Part shown: piece by piece, positions 31,189-39,755 of the stretch
Position numbering within the stretch: position 1 is the stretch's first letter
Layout of the letters: each line of letters begins with the position of its first letter
Source: Planctomycetaceae bacterium
Lineage (GTDB): Bacteria > Planctomycetota > Planctomycetia > Planctomycetales > Planctomycetaceae
Reading direction: 5' to 3'
Length of the DNA: 64,000 nucleotides
Assembly: GCA_014762625.1 (NCBI GenBank)
Contig: JABURQ010000162.1
Coordinates: forward strand, 1 to 64,000
Made by a program: the position numbers and the translations under genes
Notes under the pieces: generated by a model
Databases searched by the model: none
Seen by the model: the letters and a program-made list of their open reading frames with translations, nothing else
What the model was told of the DNA's origin: nothing

Positions 31189-31475
31189 CTGACGCTGCTC
31201 CTGTTAGCTCGTAATCTGTCCAACCACAAACGATTCCCCCAGGCATCGTACGTGAACTCATCGGTGACGGCTTCTGTCTCGTCCGTCACGGTGCGGGTCG
31301 AGCCGAGAGCATCATAGTGGTACGTCAGCGTTTCGCCGGTGGAGACCTCTTCCTGGCTGATCAGGTGCGTGTAAGCGTCCGGCTCATTCGTGTAGAGCCG
31401 ATTGATTGTATCGGTCTCATCCGCCTCGGCCAGATACTGATTGCCGTCGTAAATGTAACGGGTGGTGGTGACCAT
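31119..31475 (-). pseudogene. RHS core fragment A2, truncated after DAWGNRL
   Basis: MVTTTRYIYDGNQYLAEADETDTINRLYTNEPDAYTHLISQEEVSTGETLTYHYDALGSTRTVTDETEAVTDEFTYDAWGNRL, then unrelated sequence. Confidence 0.8.
31217..31475 (-). repeat. Duplicated RHS core segment (copy A; partner about 33390..33638)
   Basis: High nucleotide similarity by eye over ~250 bp. Confidence 0.85.
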
Positions 31476-31566
31476 CGCATGGCTCCTTCGAAGTTGTACT
31501 GTAATGTCCAGATACGGACAGGGAAACAGCATTCTTCAAGTTGCTGTCGGGAATGGTGTTATCGCC

Positions 31567-31791
31567 TCAACTTTGCTTTTCCACGCGAATGCCGTCCGGG
31601 TTAAACGACATTGTCTCCCGGCTTAACGTTGGCAACTGGATAAGCGTGTTTTTGTTCTCGTAATCCCAACTGTAGGTGGTCAGATCGCCGTTCGGCTCCT
31701 CGACGATCTGCTGATTGCCGTCCGCGTCGAACATATAGGTCGTCGTGCCGTTGGCATCGAGGTCCACCTTTAAGTGGCTGTACCGACTCAT
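31567..31791 (-). pseudogene. RHS core fragment A1
   Basis: YMFDADGNQQIVEEPNGDLTTYSWDYENKNTLIQLPTLSRETMSFNPDGIRVEKQS*. Confidence 0.75.
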
Positions 31792-32270
31792 ATAACAGGG
31801 AAACTTATAGACAATTGTACGTACCATGCGAGATGAAAAACAGTTGCGCAGAATCCAACAGAAAGGTCAGGCAGTAACTCTCGCTTAAACGAAATCAGAT
31901 TGATCGCAATAATATACACCATAAATATAACGTAAATAGGATGAAATATAAAGTCCATCAGCACGATAGTATAAATGCTTAGTGGGGGAGCTGTAGTTAA
32001 CCACAGAGCTAGCATTACAAACAACACATGCATTATATTCATTGATGCAAGGCTATGAGACTGGCTGGCTCGTTGGCTAAATGAACGCAATAAGAACAAA
32101 AAGGGCTGACTTAATGATATAATAATAACTAAATTAAGTAAGAAGTATTGCGTGCGTACTAGAGTGCTGCTTCCGGCGGGGATTGGCCAGAGAGTATACG
32201 TTAATACTGAATACAGTATGAGAATCTCATAAGCTACTGCCAAAATAATTCGTACAGAGTTCATAGTCAT
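31788..32270 (-). CDS. Multi-pass hydrophobic membrane protein (candidate immunity protein)
   Basis: AT-rich ORF; several transmembrane segments; stop overlaps the ATG of RHS fragment A1 (ATGA). Confidence 0.55.
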   Translation of the reverse strand: MTMNSVRIILAVAYEILILYSVLTYTLWPIPAGSSTLVRTQYFLLNLVIIISLSQPFLFLLRSFSQRASQSHSLASMNIMHVLFVMLALWLTTAPPLSIYTIVLMDFIFHPIYVIFMVYIIAINLISFKRELLPDLSVGFCATVFHLAWYVQLSISFPVI

Positions 32271-32516
32271 AGCGTGAGTACATCCACTGTGGTGCAATCG
32301 TGTGCATATCTCGCTCATGAATGAGTGATGAAATGTATGTATGTGCCATAAGCCATATGGTCTAAGCGATTGATAGCGTAATCATGTGACGTAGTTCTGT
32401 GACGCATATTACAACTCATCCCCCAACCCTGTCCGGCTTTTCTTTGAGTCTGTGAAACACAGCATTTCGCACGTAAAAATATGGTTTTAGGACCGCTTCT
32501 ACTGGTTTGTTGCAGC

Positions 32517-33644
32517 TTATTTATACGGAGCATGTCTGCCGGGTCCTCGACTCGGAGGATGGGGGAAACTTGGTAATCGGTCCGGTTTCGGGGCACGCTT
32601 AGGAGGTGAAGAAGGCTTGGGGAATGGTGGTTTTGGGCACTCGCATAGTCCCCATTCTACGCAGCATTGCGTAAGCAGGCCACTCCCACCGAAAAGGCCT
32701 CCCCCAACAATTCCATACTTCTGGCAGCATTCTGCGTTCCATCCAACAGGATCTACGTTCCATGGTGTGTTGTCTGGTGCTGTCGACACTTGACATGCCT
32801 CGGTCAAGCATCTGAGACTCCAATTACTGTTTCGATTTAGAAGGGTGTATTCAGTTTTTGCGTTGATAAAACCATCGTAATAATTTTTTAAGCATCGGCA
32901 TGTTGAGTCTGGATAAAACAGTTCGTCACCTTGGTCTGCATCGGAGACAGGCCTATTCAGAAAATGATTTGGAGGATTTATTCCGCCTGTTATAGGTCCG
33001 CCAGTCGGTATAGGAATGTCTCTTGTAGGCCAAAAATCTAACCAGAAAGGACTTCCTTTTGTCTTCTTTGGTTCGCCAAAATGCTGATCAGTCGTAATAG
33101 TTAACCCGCAATGCAATATGTCAGACTCATAACCTTTATGGTCAACACCAAAACAATGTATGCCTATTTTGCACAAGAGCCCGCTTGGATCAATTAGCAA
33201 TAATGGACGATTCGACACATACCCATATACATTCAGCCCATCGACGAACCCGAGGGGATCCATGCTCCCCCAGCGGCCTGTGCTCGGCTGATACGTCCTG
33301 GCCATCACGTAATACGAATCCGTGGCATCTTCCCGGTAGTAGCCGTGTTCACCCACGTACTGAAACGGAATGTCGTTCGTGCCTGTTCGTGACAGCCGGT
33401 TCCCCCAGGCATCGTAGGTGAACTCATCAGTGACGGCCTCTGTCTCATCGGTCACAGTGCGGGTCGAGCCGACAGCGTCGTCGTGATAGGTCAGCGTTTC
33501 ACCCGTGGAGACCTCTTCCTGGCTAATCAGGTGAGTGTAAGCGTCCGGCTCGTTCGTGTAGAGCCGGTTAATCGTATCGGTCTCATCCGCCTCGGCGAGA
33601 TATTGGTTGCCGTCATAGATGTAATTGGTCACCGACATGGCCAT
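32517..33644 (-). CDS. RHS repeat-associated core C-terminal protein with Cys-rich polymorphic tip
   Basis: YVMARTYQPSTGRWGSMDPLGFVDGLNVYGYVSNRPLLLIDPSGL, then variable tip with ECCQKYG...CCVEWGLCECPKPP; AAGGAG upstream of ATG. Confidence 0.85.
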   Translation of the reverse strand: MAMSVTNYIYDGNQYLAEADETDTINRLYTNEPDAYTHLISQEEVSTGETLTYHDDAVGSTRTVTDETEAVTDEFTYDAWGNRLSRTGTNDIPFQYVGEHGYYREDATDSYYVMARTYQPSTGRWGSMDPLGFVDGLNVYGYVSNRPLLLIDPSGLLCKIGIHCFGVDHKGYESDILHCGLTITTDQHFGEPKKTKGSPFWLDFWPTRDIPIPTGGPITGGINPPNHFLNRPVSDADQGDELFYPDSTCRCLKNYYDGFINAKTEYTLLNRNSNWSLRCLTEACQVSTAPDNTPWNVDPVGWNAECCQKYGIVGGGLFGGSGLLTQCCVEWGLCECPKPPFPKPSSPPKRAPKPDRLPSFPHPPSRGPGRHAPYK

Positions 33645-33710
33645 GACTCCTTTTCGTGATTATCTGTTTATTGATGTCCTGTTGCAAGACATATTCGTAA
33701 CCCCTTGCTA

Positions 33711-33837
33711 TCACGACTCTTTTCGCACGCGAATGCCGTCCGGGTTAAACGACATCGTTTCCCGGCTTAACGTTGGCAACTGGATCAGCGTGTTTTTGTT
33801 CTCGTAATCCCAACTGTAGGTGGTCAGACCGCCGTTC
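33711..33837 (-). pseudogene. RHS core fragment B1 (5' end missing)
   Basis: Nearly identical to 31582..31693; encodes TTYSWDYENKNTLIQLPTLSRETMSFNPDGIRVRKES*. Confidence 0.75.
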
Positions 33838-33881
33838 CCTAACCGAGTCGGTCACAGCAGCGATGATAGAGACAGTGCGCA

Positions 33882-33911
33882 CAAAAAAAGCCGACGGAAG
33901 AATCCGTCGGC
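33882..33911 (-). terminator. Rho-independent terminator of the 33941..35230 gene
   Basis: Minus strand: GCCGACGGA-TTCT-TCCGTCGGC followed by TTTTTTT. Confidence 0.92.
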
Positions 33912-33940
33912 GGGAGTTTTGTCGAGTGTCTGTTACAGTC

Positions 33941-35230
33941 CTAGACGAACGGAGTTCGACCGGGGATCGAGACAGGTCGCATCGGCAGGTCTCCCCATTC
34001 GTAACTTTCGGGGGAGAGGTCGAGTTTCGAGTTCAGGCACTCTTCCCAGGTCAGTTGCTTGCCGGTGTAGGCCGACATACGACCCGCAATCGCCATCAAC
34101 GAGCTCATCGACATGTAGTAGCCGTTGTTGATCGGTTTGCCTTCGCGGATGCTGGCGAAGAATTCGTCGTGCTCGATCTGGTACATGTTGCCGCTCGGGC
34201 CTTTGTAACGCCAGATCAGCTCACCGTTCCAGTCGTAGATGCGATGCTTGAAGACATCGACGCGACCTTTGGTGCAGAAGATATGATCCGAAACGTCGTT
34301 CGTCGAACCGCTGAAGTGACGGCAGCGAGCAAACGCTTTCACGCCGCTATCGTATTCGTAGACGACGTTGAAGTGATCGTAAATATTGCCGTACTTGGGA
34401 TCGGTCCGTTGGATGCGTCCTCCCGTTCCGGAGACGGAGACGGGCGTTTCATCGAGCATGGCCCACGCCATCTTGTCGAGACTGTGGACGTGCTGTTCGG
34501 TGTTGAAGTCACCCGAGAGCCAGGTGTAGTAATACCAGTTCCGCATCTGGTACTCCATGTCGCTGTCGCATTCGTCGCGCGTCGCCCGCGGATCCCAGAC
34601 GCCGCCCGAATTGTAACTGCATTGCATGGCGGTGATGTCGCCGGCGGTTCCTTCGTGAATCTGCTCGAAGGTAGCCCGCATGCCGGGGTGATAACGCCAG
34701 CAGAGACCGGAGACAATCGAGAGACCCTTTTCGGCAGCGAGATCGCAGGTCTCCAGGACGGAACGAATGCCTTTCGCATCGACGCCGACCGGTTTTTCGA
34801 CGAAGACGTGCTTGCCGGCTTCGACGGCGGCCCGCAACTGCATGGGTCGGAAGTGCGGCGGAGTCGCCAGCAGGACGACGTCGCAGGAATCGATCACTCC
34901 TTTGTAAGCATCGAAACCGACGAATTTGTGATCGGCATCGACGGTCACGCGGTCGCCGATCGAAGAGGCTTTGATGTTGGCCAGTCCGGCTTCCAGGCGA
35001 TCTTCGAAGGCATCCGCCACCGCGTGCAATTCGGTATGCTGGTCGGCAGTCAACGCCTGAGCGGCGGCTCCCGAGCCTCGCCCACCGACGCCGATCAGAC
35101 CGACTTTGAGCGTCCCCGTCCCCTGGGCGTGAACCGCGGTTTGCAATTGAGACGTTAAGCCGGCCGCCAAGGCAGCCGTGGTCCCCGTCTTCAGAAAATC
35201 ACGTCGGGAGGAATTTGATTGATCGGACAT
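33941..35230 (-). CDS. Gfo/Idh/MocA family oxidoreductase, Tat-exported
   Basis: SSRRDFLKTGTTAALAAGL; VGLIGVGGRGSGAAAQAL; HVFVEKPVGVDAKG. Confidence 0.93.
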   Translation of the reverse strand: MSDQSNSSRRDFLKTGTTAALAAGLTSQLQTAVHAQGTGTLKVGLIGVGGRGSGAAAQALTADQHTELHAVADAFEDRLEAGLANIKASSIGDRVTVDADHKFVGFDAYKGVIDSCDVVLLATPPHFRPMQLRAAVEAGKHVFVEKPVGVDAKGIRSVLETCDLAAEKGLSIVSGLCWRYHPGMRATFEQIHEGTAGDITAMQCSYNSGGVWDPRATRDECDSDMEYQMRNWYYYTWLSGDFNTEQHVHSLDKMAWAMLDETPVSVSGTGGRIQRTDPKYGNIYDHFNVVYEYDSGVKAFARCRHFSGSTNDVSDHIFCTKGRVDVFKHRIYDWNGELIWRYKGPSGNMYQIEHDEFFASIREGKPINNGYYMSMSSLMAIAGRMSAYTGKQLTWEECLNSKLDLSPESYEWGDLPMRPVSIPGRTPFV

Positions 35231-35425
35231 TTTGGTCTCCGGTATTAGCGGGATTGAGGAGTGGTTTCAGGTGGGAAATCTCACTATATCATACCGGATA
35301 ATGAATTCAGAGTCGGAAATCTGAATTGCGCGTTTTCTGAATATTTTGCCTTCCGGCTGAACGACCCGAATTGAGAGCGCCGTCAGCAGCGACTATGATG
35401 CACCGATTCTCGATCGAGACTCCTC

Positions 35426-36331
35426 ATGAACGAACAAATCGCCTGGCTCAACGGAGAGTATCTCCCCTTTTCCGAGGCCGCTCTCCCTCTCAGCGACTCG
35501 GGGATCGTTCACGGCGATGCTGTGACCGAAATGCTGCGAACGTTTCGTCAGCAACCGTTTCGAGTGGCTGAGCATCAGGATCGGTTTCGACATTCGCTTG
35601 CAGCATCGCTGCTGGAATGTCCGTATGCGGATGAGGAATTGAGCGAAGTCATTGAGCAAGTGGTTCGTCGTGCGACAGAAGACCTCCCCGGAGAAACTGA
35701 TCTGGGCGTGATCCTGTTTGGGACGGGTGGCCCCAATGTCACCTATGTGGGGAAGTCGGCAGCCTCCGCCCCCACAATTTGCGTCCATACATTTCCCCTC
35801 CATTTTGAGTTGTGGAAAGAAGCTCTGCTTCAGGGACAGCATCTGGTCGTGTCAGAACATCCCGCCATTTCAGTCGATTCGCTCGATCCGACGATCAAAT
35901 CGCGCAGTCGAATGCACTGGCGGATTGCCGACCGGAAGGTGCGGCGACAGGTGCCGGGGGCGTCGGCCCTGTTCGCCACCCGCGAGAAGCAGATCACCGA
36001 GACGAGTAGCGGCAATCTGTTCGCGGTCCTGAATCGGGAGATCGTCACGCCACCGGCGGAGTTTGTCCTGAACGGGATCAGTCGTCAGATGGTCATCGAG
36101 CTGTCCCGACAACTTGACTGGCCGGTGACGGAACGGCCTCTCCTGGTTGAAGAAGCGTTGGAGGCGGAGGAACTGTGGACGTCTTCGACCCCTTACTGCT
36201 TACTGCCCGTCACCCGATTGAACGATCGAGTGATCGGCAGCGGAGAACCGGGCGAACGTTACCAGCAGATCCTAAGTGCCTGGAGTGAACTGGTCGGGGT
36301 CGATCTCCGCGCTCAGCTTTTGAATGGATAG
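35426..36331 (+). CDS. Class IV aminotransferase (branched-chain aminotransferase / ADC lyase-like)
   Basis: AWLNGEYLPFSEAALPLSDSGIVHGDAV; ITETSSGNLFAVLNREIVTPP; NGISRQMVIEL. Confidence 0.85.
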   Translation: MNEQIAWLNGEYLPFSEAALPLSDSGIVHGDAVTEMLRTFRQQPFRVAEHQDRFRHSLAASLLECPYADEELSEVIEQVVRRATEDLPGETDLGVILFGTGGPNVTYVGKSAASAPTICVHTFPLHFELWKEALLQGQHLVVSEHPAISVDSLDPTIKSRSRMHWRIADRKVRRQVPGASALFATREKQITETSSGNLFAVLNREIVTPPAEFVLNGISRQMVIELSRQLDWPVTERPLLVEEALEAEELWTSSTPYCLLPVTRLNDRVIGSGEPGERYQQILSAWSELVGVDLRAQLLNG

Positions 36332-36340
36332 TACACACAC

Positions 36341-37057
36341 TTATTCGAAATCAACTTCCGACACGAGTTGCTCCGCCTGCTGACGGAGTTTGTCTCGATC
36401 GAGCCGAGAACTGAGAGGTTGCCAGCCCATGCCGTCGAGAATCAGAGAAACGCTTTGAAGAATCGTCTCCAGCGGTGCTTTGACACCATAAATTTTTGAA
36501 GATGGACCGGTCTGCCATAGAGTATGACCGCCGAACGCCGTCGCCCACAGTCCATAAGCCAGTTCTTCAGGAGTCATCCCGTCGGTCAGTTGCAGATCCC
36601 CTTGGGCGATGCCGTCTCGAATCAGCCCGGCAACGATCTGCAGGCAACGGGACTCACCGGCGCGCAGGCTTTCCTGCCTTTCGGGGGCCGCCTTTTCCCG
36701 GAGCGTCTCGGTTCGCAGAATGATTTCTGCTGCAAAATAGTGAGAATATTCCTGAACGAATCGTTCGAGCGACATCCACAAAACCAGCATTCGTTCGCGA
36801 GCGCGTCCCGGAAACGCGGCCGCTTGCGAGAAGAGGTCCGCCCGCGTCTCGACGCCGCGCGACGCCATGGCCATCAGGATGTCTTCCTTGTTGCGATAGT
36901 GACCGTAGACGGTTCCTTTGGAGCATCCGATTTCGGAGGCGATCTCCTCCATGTTAAGACCGTGATAACCGACCGTTCGAAAAATCCGGGCAGCGACGGA
37001 GAGAATCTTCTGTTCGCGTTCTGCGATCTCGCGTTGTTTTCGGGTCGAGCCACTCAT
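36341..37057 (-). CDS. TetR/AcrR family transcriptional regulator
   Basis: KILSVAARIFRTVGYHGLNMEEIASEIGCSKGTVYGHYRNKEDIL. Confidence 0.93.
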   Translation of the reverse strand: MSGSTRKQREIAEREQKILSVAARIFRTVGYHGLNMEEIASEIGCSKGTVYGHYRNKEDILMAMASRGVETRADLFSQAAAFPGRARERMLVLWMSLERFVQEYSHYFAAEIILRTETLREKAAPERQESLRAGESRCLQIVAGLIRDGIAQGDLQLTDGMTPEELAYGLWATAFGGHTLWQTGPSSKIYGVKAPLETILQSVSLILDGMGWQPLSSRLDRDKLRQQAEQLVSEVDFE

Positions 37058-37111
37058 GTCAGCGGTTGAGCTACAATTTTGGATGTGAGGAGAAACCTTG
37101 ATGCTGAGTCG

Positions 37112-38383
37112 TTATTGGAGTGATTCGCCAATCGCGTACAACGCCGAGTCGGTCCGCACGAACAACATTCCCGCGGCGGCTGCCAGCGTTGCTTTTCCTC
37201 CTTCCGGCATCTGGTTCTCCGCCAGTACTTCGGGTTCCCCTTTGAGAGAAATCACGAAGACTTTTCCGGTCACATCCAGATTGAACAGACGATCGTTGAC
37301 AACGATCGGTGACGCGAAGTACGTTCCTCCCACTCTCAACCGCCAGATCAATTCACCAGTTCGAGCATTGTGGGCCGAGACGACCCCTTTGTCCTCCCAG
37401 AGATAGAGACGGTTCTGATAGACAATCGGCGTCGGCACGTGCGGCGATGACTTGAAGACGCGATATTCTTCCTCGGCAGAGAGGATATTCTTTTCCTCGG
37501 TTTTGGTTTCCGTCAGCGGACGAACCGCCACGACATTTCGTTTGCCGCCGGCGGCACCGCTGCTGCCGATGACCAGTTCCTCGTAGATTACGGGAGAACC
37601 GACCGCTCGTTGCGAATGCCTGCCGAAAACATCGATATGCCACTTCTGAAGACCGGTTGCCGGATCGACTCCGATAATCCCCTCATAACAATGAGTAAAG
37701 ATGATTTCCGGTGATCCGTTGGGAGGTGAGTAGACGCAGGGAGTCGTGAAACAGGCGCGTTTCCCCTCTCGAGGAATTCGCCAGATCTCTTTCCCGGTTT
37801 TTCGATCGAGCGCCAGGAGCGCACTTCCCTCGCGATGATCGTTGGCGATGAAGATCCATTCCCGGTAAGCGATGGGAGAGGAGGCGCCCCCCTGACCTTG
37901 AGTCCACGGACCGAGGTCGTAAGTCCAGCTGGTTTCTCCCGAATGCGTCAGCGCGACCACAGAGGAGCCCTCCGCCGAACGCCAGATCGTATAAACGTAA
38001 AGCTCGTCAACCGCCGGTGTGCTGGAGGCGAAACTGTTGTTTTTATGCCGCTTGTATTTCGTAAAGGGAAATTCGTGCTTCCAGTTCTGGCGACCGGTGG
38101 CGACGTCGAGGGCGTAGAGATAACGTTTCCCTCCCTCTGCGTCGGCGGAGGTGACGAAGACCTGCCGATCCCAGACGACGGGGGAGGAATTCCCCTCGCC
38201 CGGAAGGTCGAACTTCCAATGGAAGTTACCTTGGTTCCACTCTGTCGGAATCGTCTCGATCCCGCTGATTCCACTGCCGTTGGGACCACGAAAACGGGGC
38301 CAGTTCTCCTGAGCATCGAGTGAGGACAAAACAACGGACAGCATCATCGCTACGAGCGCATACAATTTGGGTCGCATCAACAT
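37112..38383 (-). CDS. PQQ-like beta-propeller repeat protein, secreted
   Basis: Signal peptide; ENWPRFRGPNGSGIS; LYALDVATGRQNWKHEF; ALDRKTGKEIWR repeats. Confidence 0.9.
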   Translation of the reverse strand: MLMRPKLYALVAMMLSVVLSSLDAQENWPRFRGPNGSGISGIETIPTEWNQGNFHWKFDLPGEGNSSPVVWDRQVFVTSADAEGGKRYLYALDVATGRQNWKHEFPFTKYKRHKNNSFASSTPAVDELYVYTIWRSAEGSSVVALTHSGETSWTYDLGPWTQGQGGASSPIAYREWIFIANDHREGSALLALDRKTGKEIWRIPREGKRACFTTPCVYSPPNGSPEIIFTHCYEGIIGVDPATGLQKWHIDVFGRHSQRAVGSPVIYEELVIGSSGAAGGKRNVVAVRPLTETKTEEKNILSAEEEYRVFKSSPHVPTPIVYQNRLYLWEDKGVVSAHNARTGELIWRLRVGGTYFASPIVVNDRLFNLDVTGKVFVISLKGEPEVLAENQMPEGGKATLAAAAGMLFVRTDSALYAIGESLQ

Positions 38384-38483
38384 CTTCTTTCAAAAGCGTG
38401 AGGAAGACTCCCTTGTGTTCTTCATGCTAAATCACAGAACCCACTCAAGATAGACCGTTCCGGTAAGAAGTCAGCGGGCCTGC

Positions 38484-39347
38484 TTAATTCATCGCGGCTA
38501 ATAAGGAGCGGGCCTGTTCGATGGCATGTTCCATCGCCTGTTGCTCGTGTTCTTCGTTGCATGTCTGCAGACAACGGCTTAACAACTCCACGGCGAGTCC
38601 GGGTCGCCCCGCCTGCAATGAGACCATGCCGAGATCTTTTTGTTCCTGGCAGTTTCCCGGTTGCATAGCTGTCAGGCGGTGCTGCACTTTCCAAAGCGAA
38701 CGCCAGTTTTCGTGTTGTGCATACAATGATTTGAGGTTATTCAGCATCCGCATCACGATCAGTCGCGCATCAGTCGGAACTAATGAACTTCGAATCATCT
38801 CTTCCGGAAGTTGACTCACGCGTCTCAGCCATTCGAGGCATTGTTCCTCGGTCAGAATTCGACCTTTTGAAAAGGCATCCAGATAAACTGGGCCGTCCAG
38901 TGTCTGCAACTGACACACGAAATGCATGGGAGACGCGACACCATGCAATTCGATCCCCAATCGTCGAGCGATACCCATATAGACCAGCGACAGGGTAATC
39001 GGCAAGCCGCGGCCGGTGTCGATGACGCGATTGAGATAACTACAACGAGTGTCCCGGAAGGCTTCCGAATTTCCAGTGAATCCGCGATTTCCCGCCAGCT
39101 CTTCACAAATCAGCTTCAAAGCCCCCAACTCCGTGGGGCATCGCATCACGACCGGCTTGAGCGAGTCGGCCACTTCGTCAAACCACGTCAGATACGACTC
39201 AACGTCCAATTCCGGGTACTCATCGCGTGCAATTTCCAGAGCCACTCTCTGCAAATCCACATCCTGTTCCCGTTTGATCAGCCGTGAGAACTGAAGTTCC
39301 AAACTGTAATCCGGTTCGCTCGTCATCAAAAATTCGTGGTCTTCCAA
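38484..39347 (-). CDS. SirB1 / transglutaminase-like family protein
   Basis: YLNRVIDTGRGLPITLSLVYMGIARRLGIELHGVASPMHFVCQ; tail with TPR-like content. Confidence 0.83.
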   Translation of the reverse strand: MEDHEFLMTSEPDYSLELQFSRLIKREQDVDLQRVALEIARDEYPELDVESYLTWFDEVADSLKPVVMRCPTELGALKLICEELAGNRGFTGNSEAFRDTRCSYLNRVIDTGRGLPITLSLVYMGIARRLGIELHGVASPMHFVCQLQTLDGPVYLDAFSKGRILTEEQCLEWLRRVSQLPEEMIRSSLVPTDARLIVMRMLNNLKSLYAQHENWRSLWKVQHRLTAMQPGNCQEQKDLGMVSLQAGRPGLAVELLSRCLQTCNEEHEQQAMEHAIEQARSLLAAMN

Positions 39348-39755
39348 ATAGGCGGGACTGTCGAGTCAAATCCAAGGCAGATTATGACGGTGAGGTATAG
39401 TATGATGACTATTTCATCTCCTGTTTCAAGATAACATACACACGCCCTCCATGCGATTTGCTTTTGAAATTGGCTCCGGTTTACCAAAATCCCCGGATGC
39501 CTTTTTTCAGGTGATAAGGTTTGGAGAGAGAAATTCGCAATCGTCGAGCGCCGGACAGTTTCGAACATGGTGAATCTCCCGATACAAATTGTCCTACGAG
39601 GAACTGGCGGCGGATTCCTCCCATTTGACTTCACGAACGGCGTCAATTTTGATGGAGTTCAGATTTGATGGAGTTCAGAAAAGCACCGTCCCCTGAAACT
39701 GACACTTGATGATATTGAGATTCTCCACACCACCCATCTCCTGAAAGTCGCTTAC

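Noticed and set aside
33773-35158. 461-aa plus-strand ORF opposite the Gfo/Idh gene
   Set aside because: Antisense shadow of a clear Tat-exported oxidoreductase; composition is typical of a reverse-frame artefact.
39647-39678. Tandem 16-bp duplication ATTTGATGGAGTTCAG
   Set aside because: Only two units, no surrounding array; likely a local slippage event.
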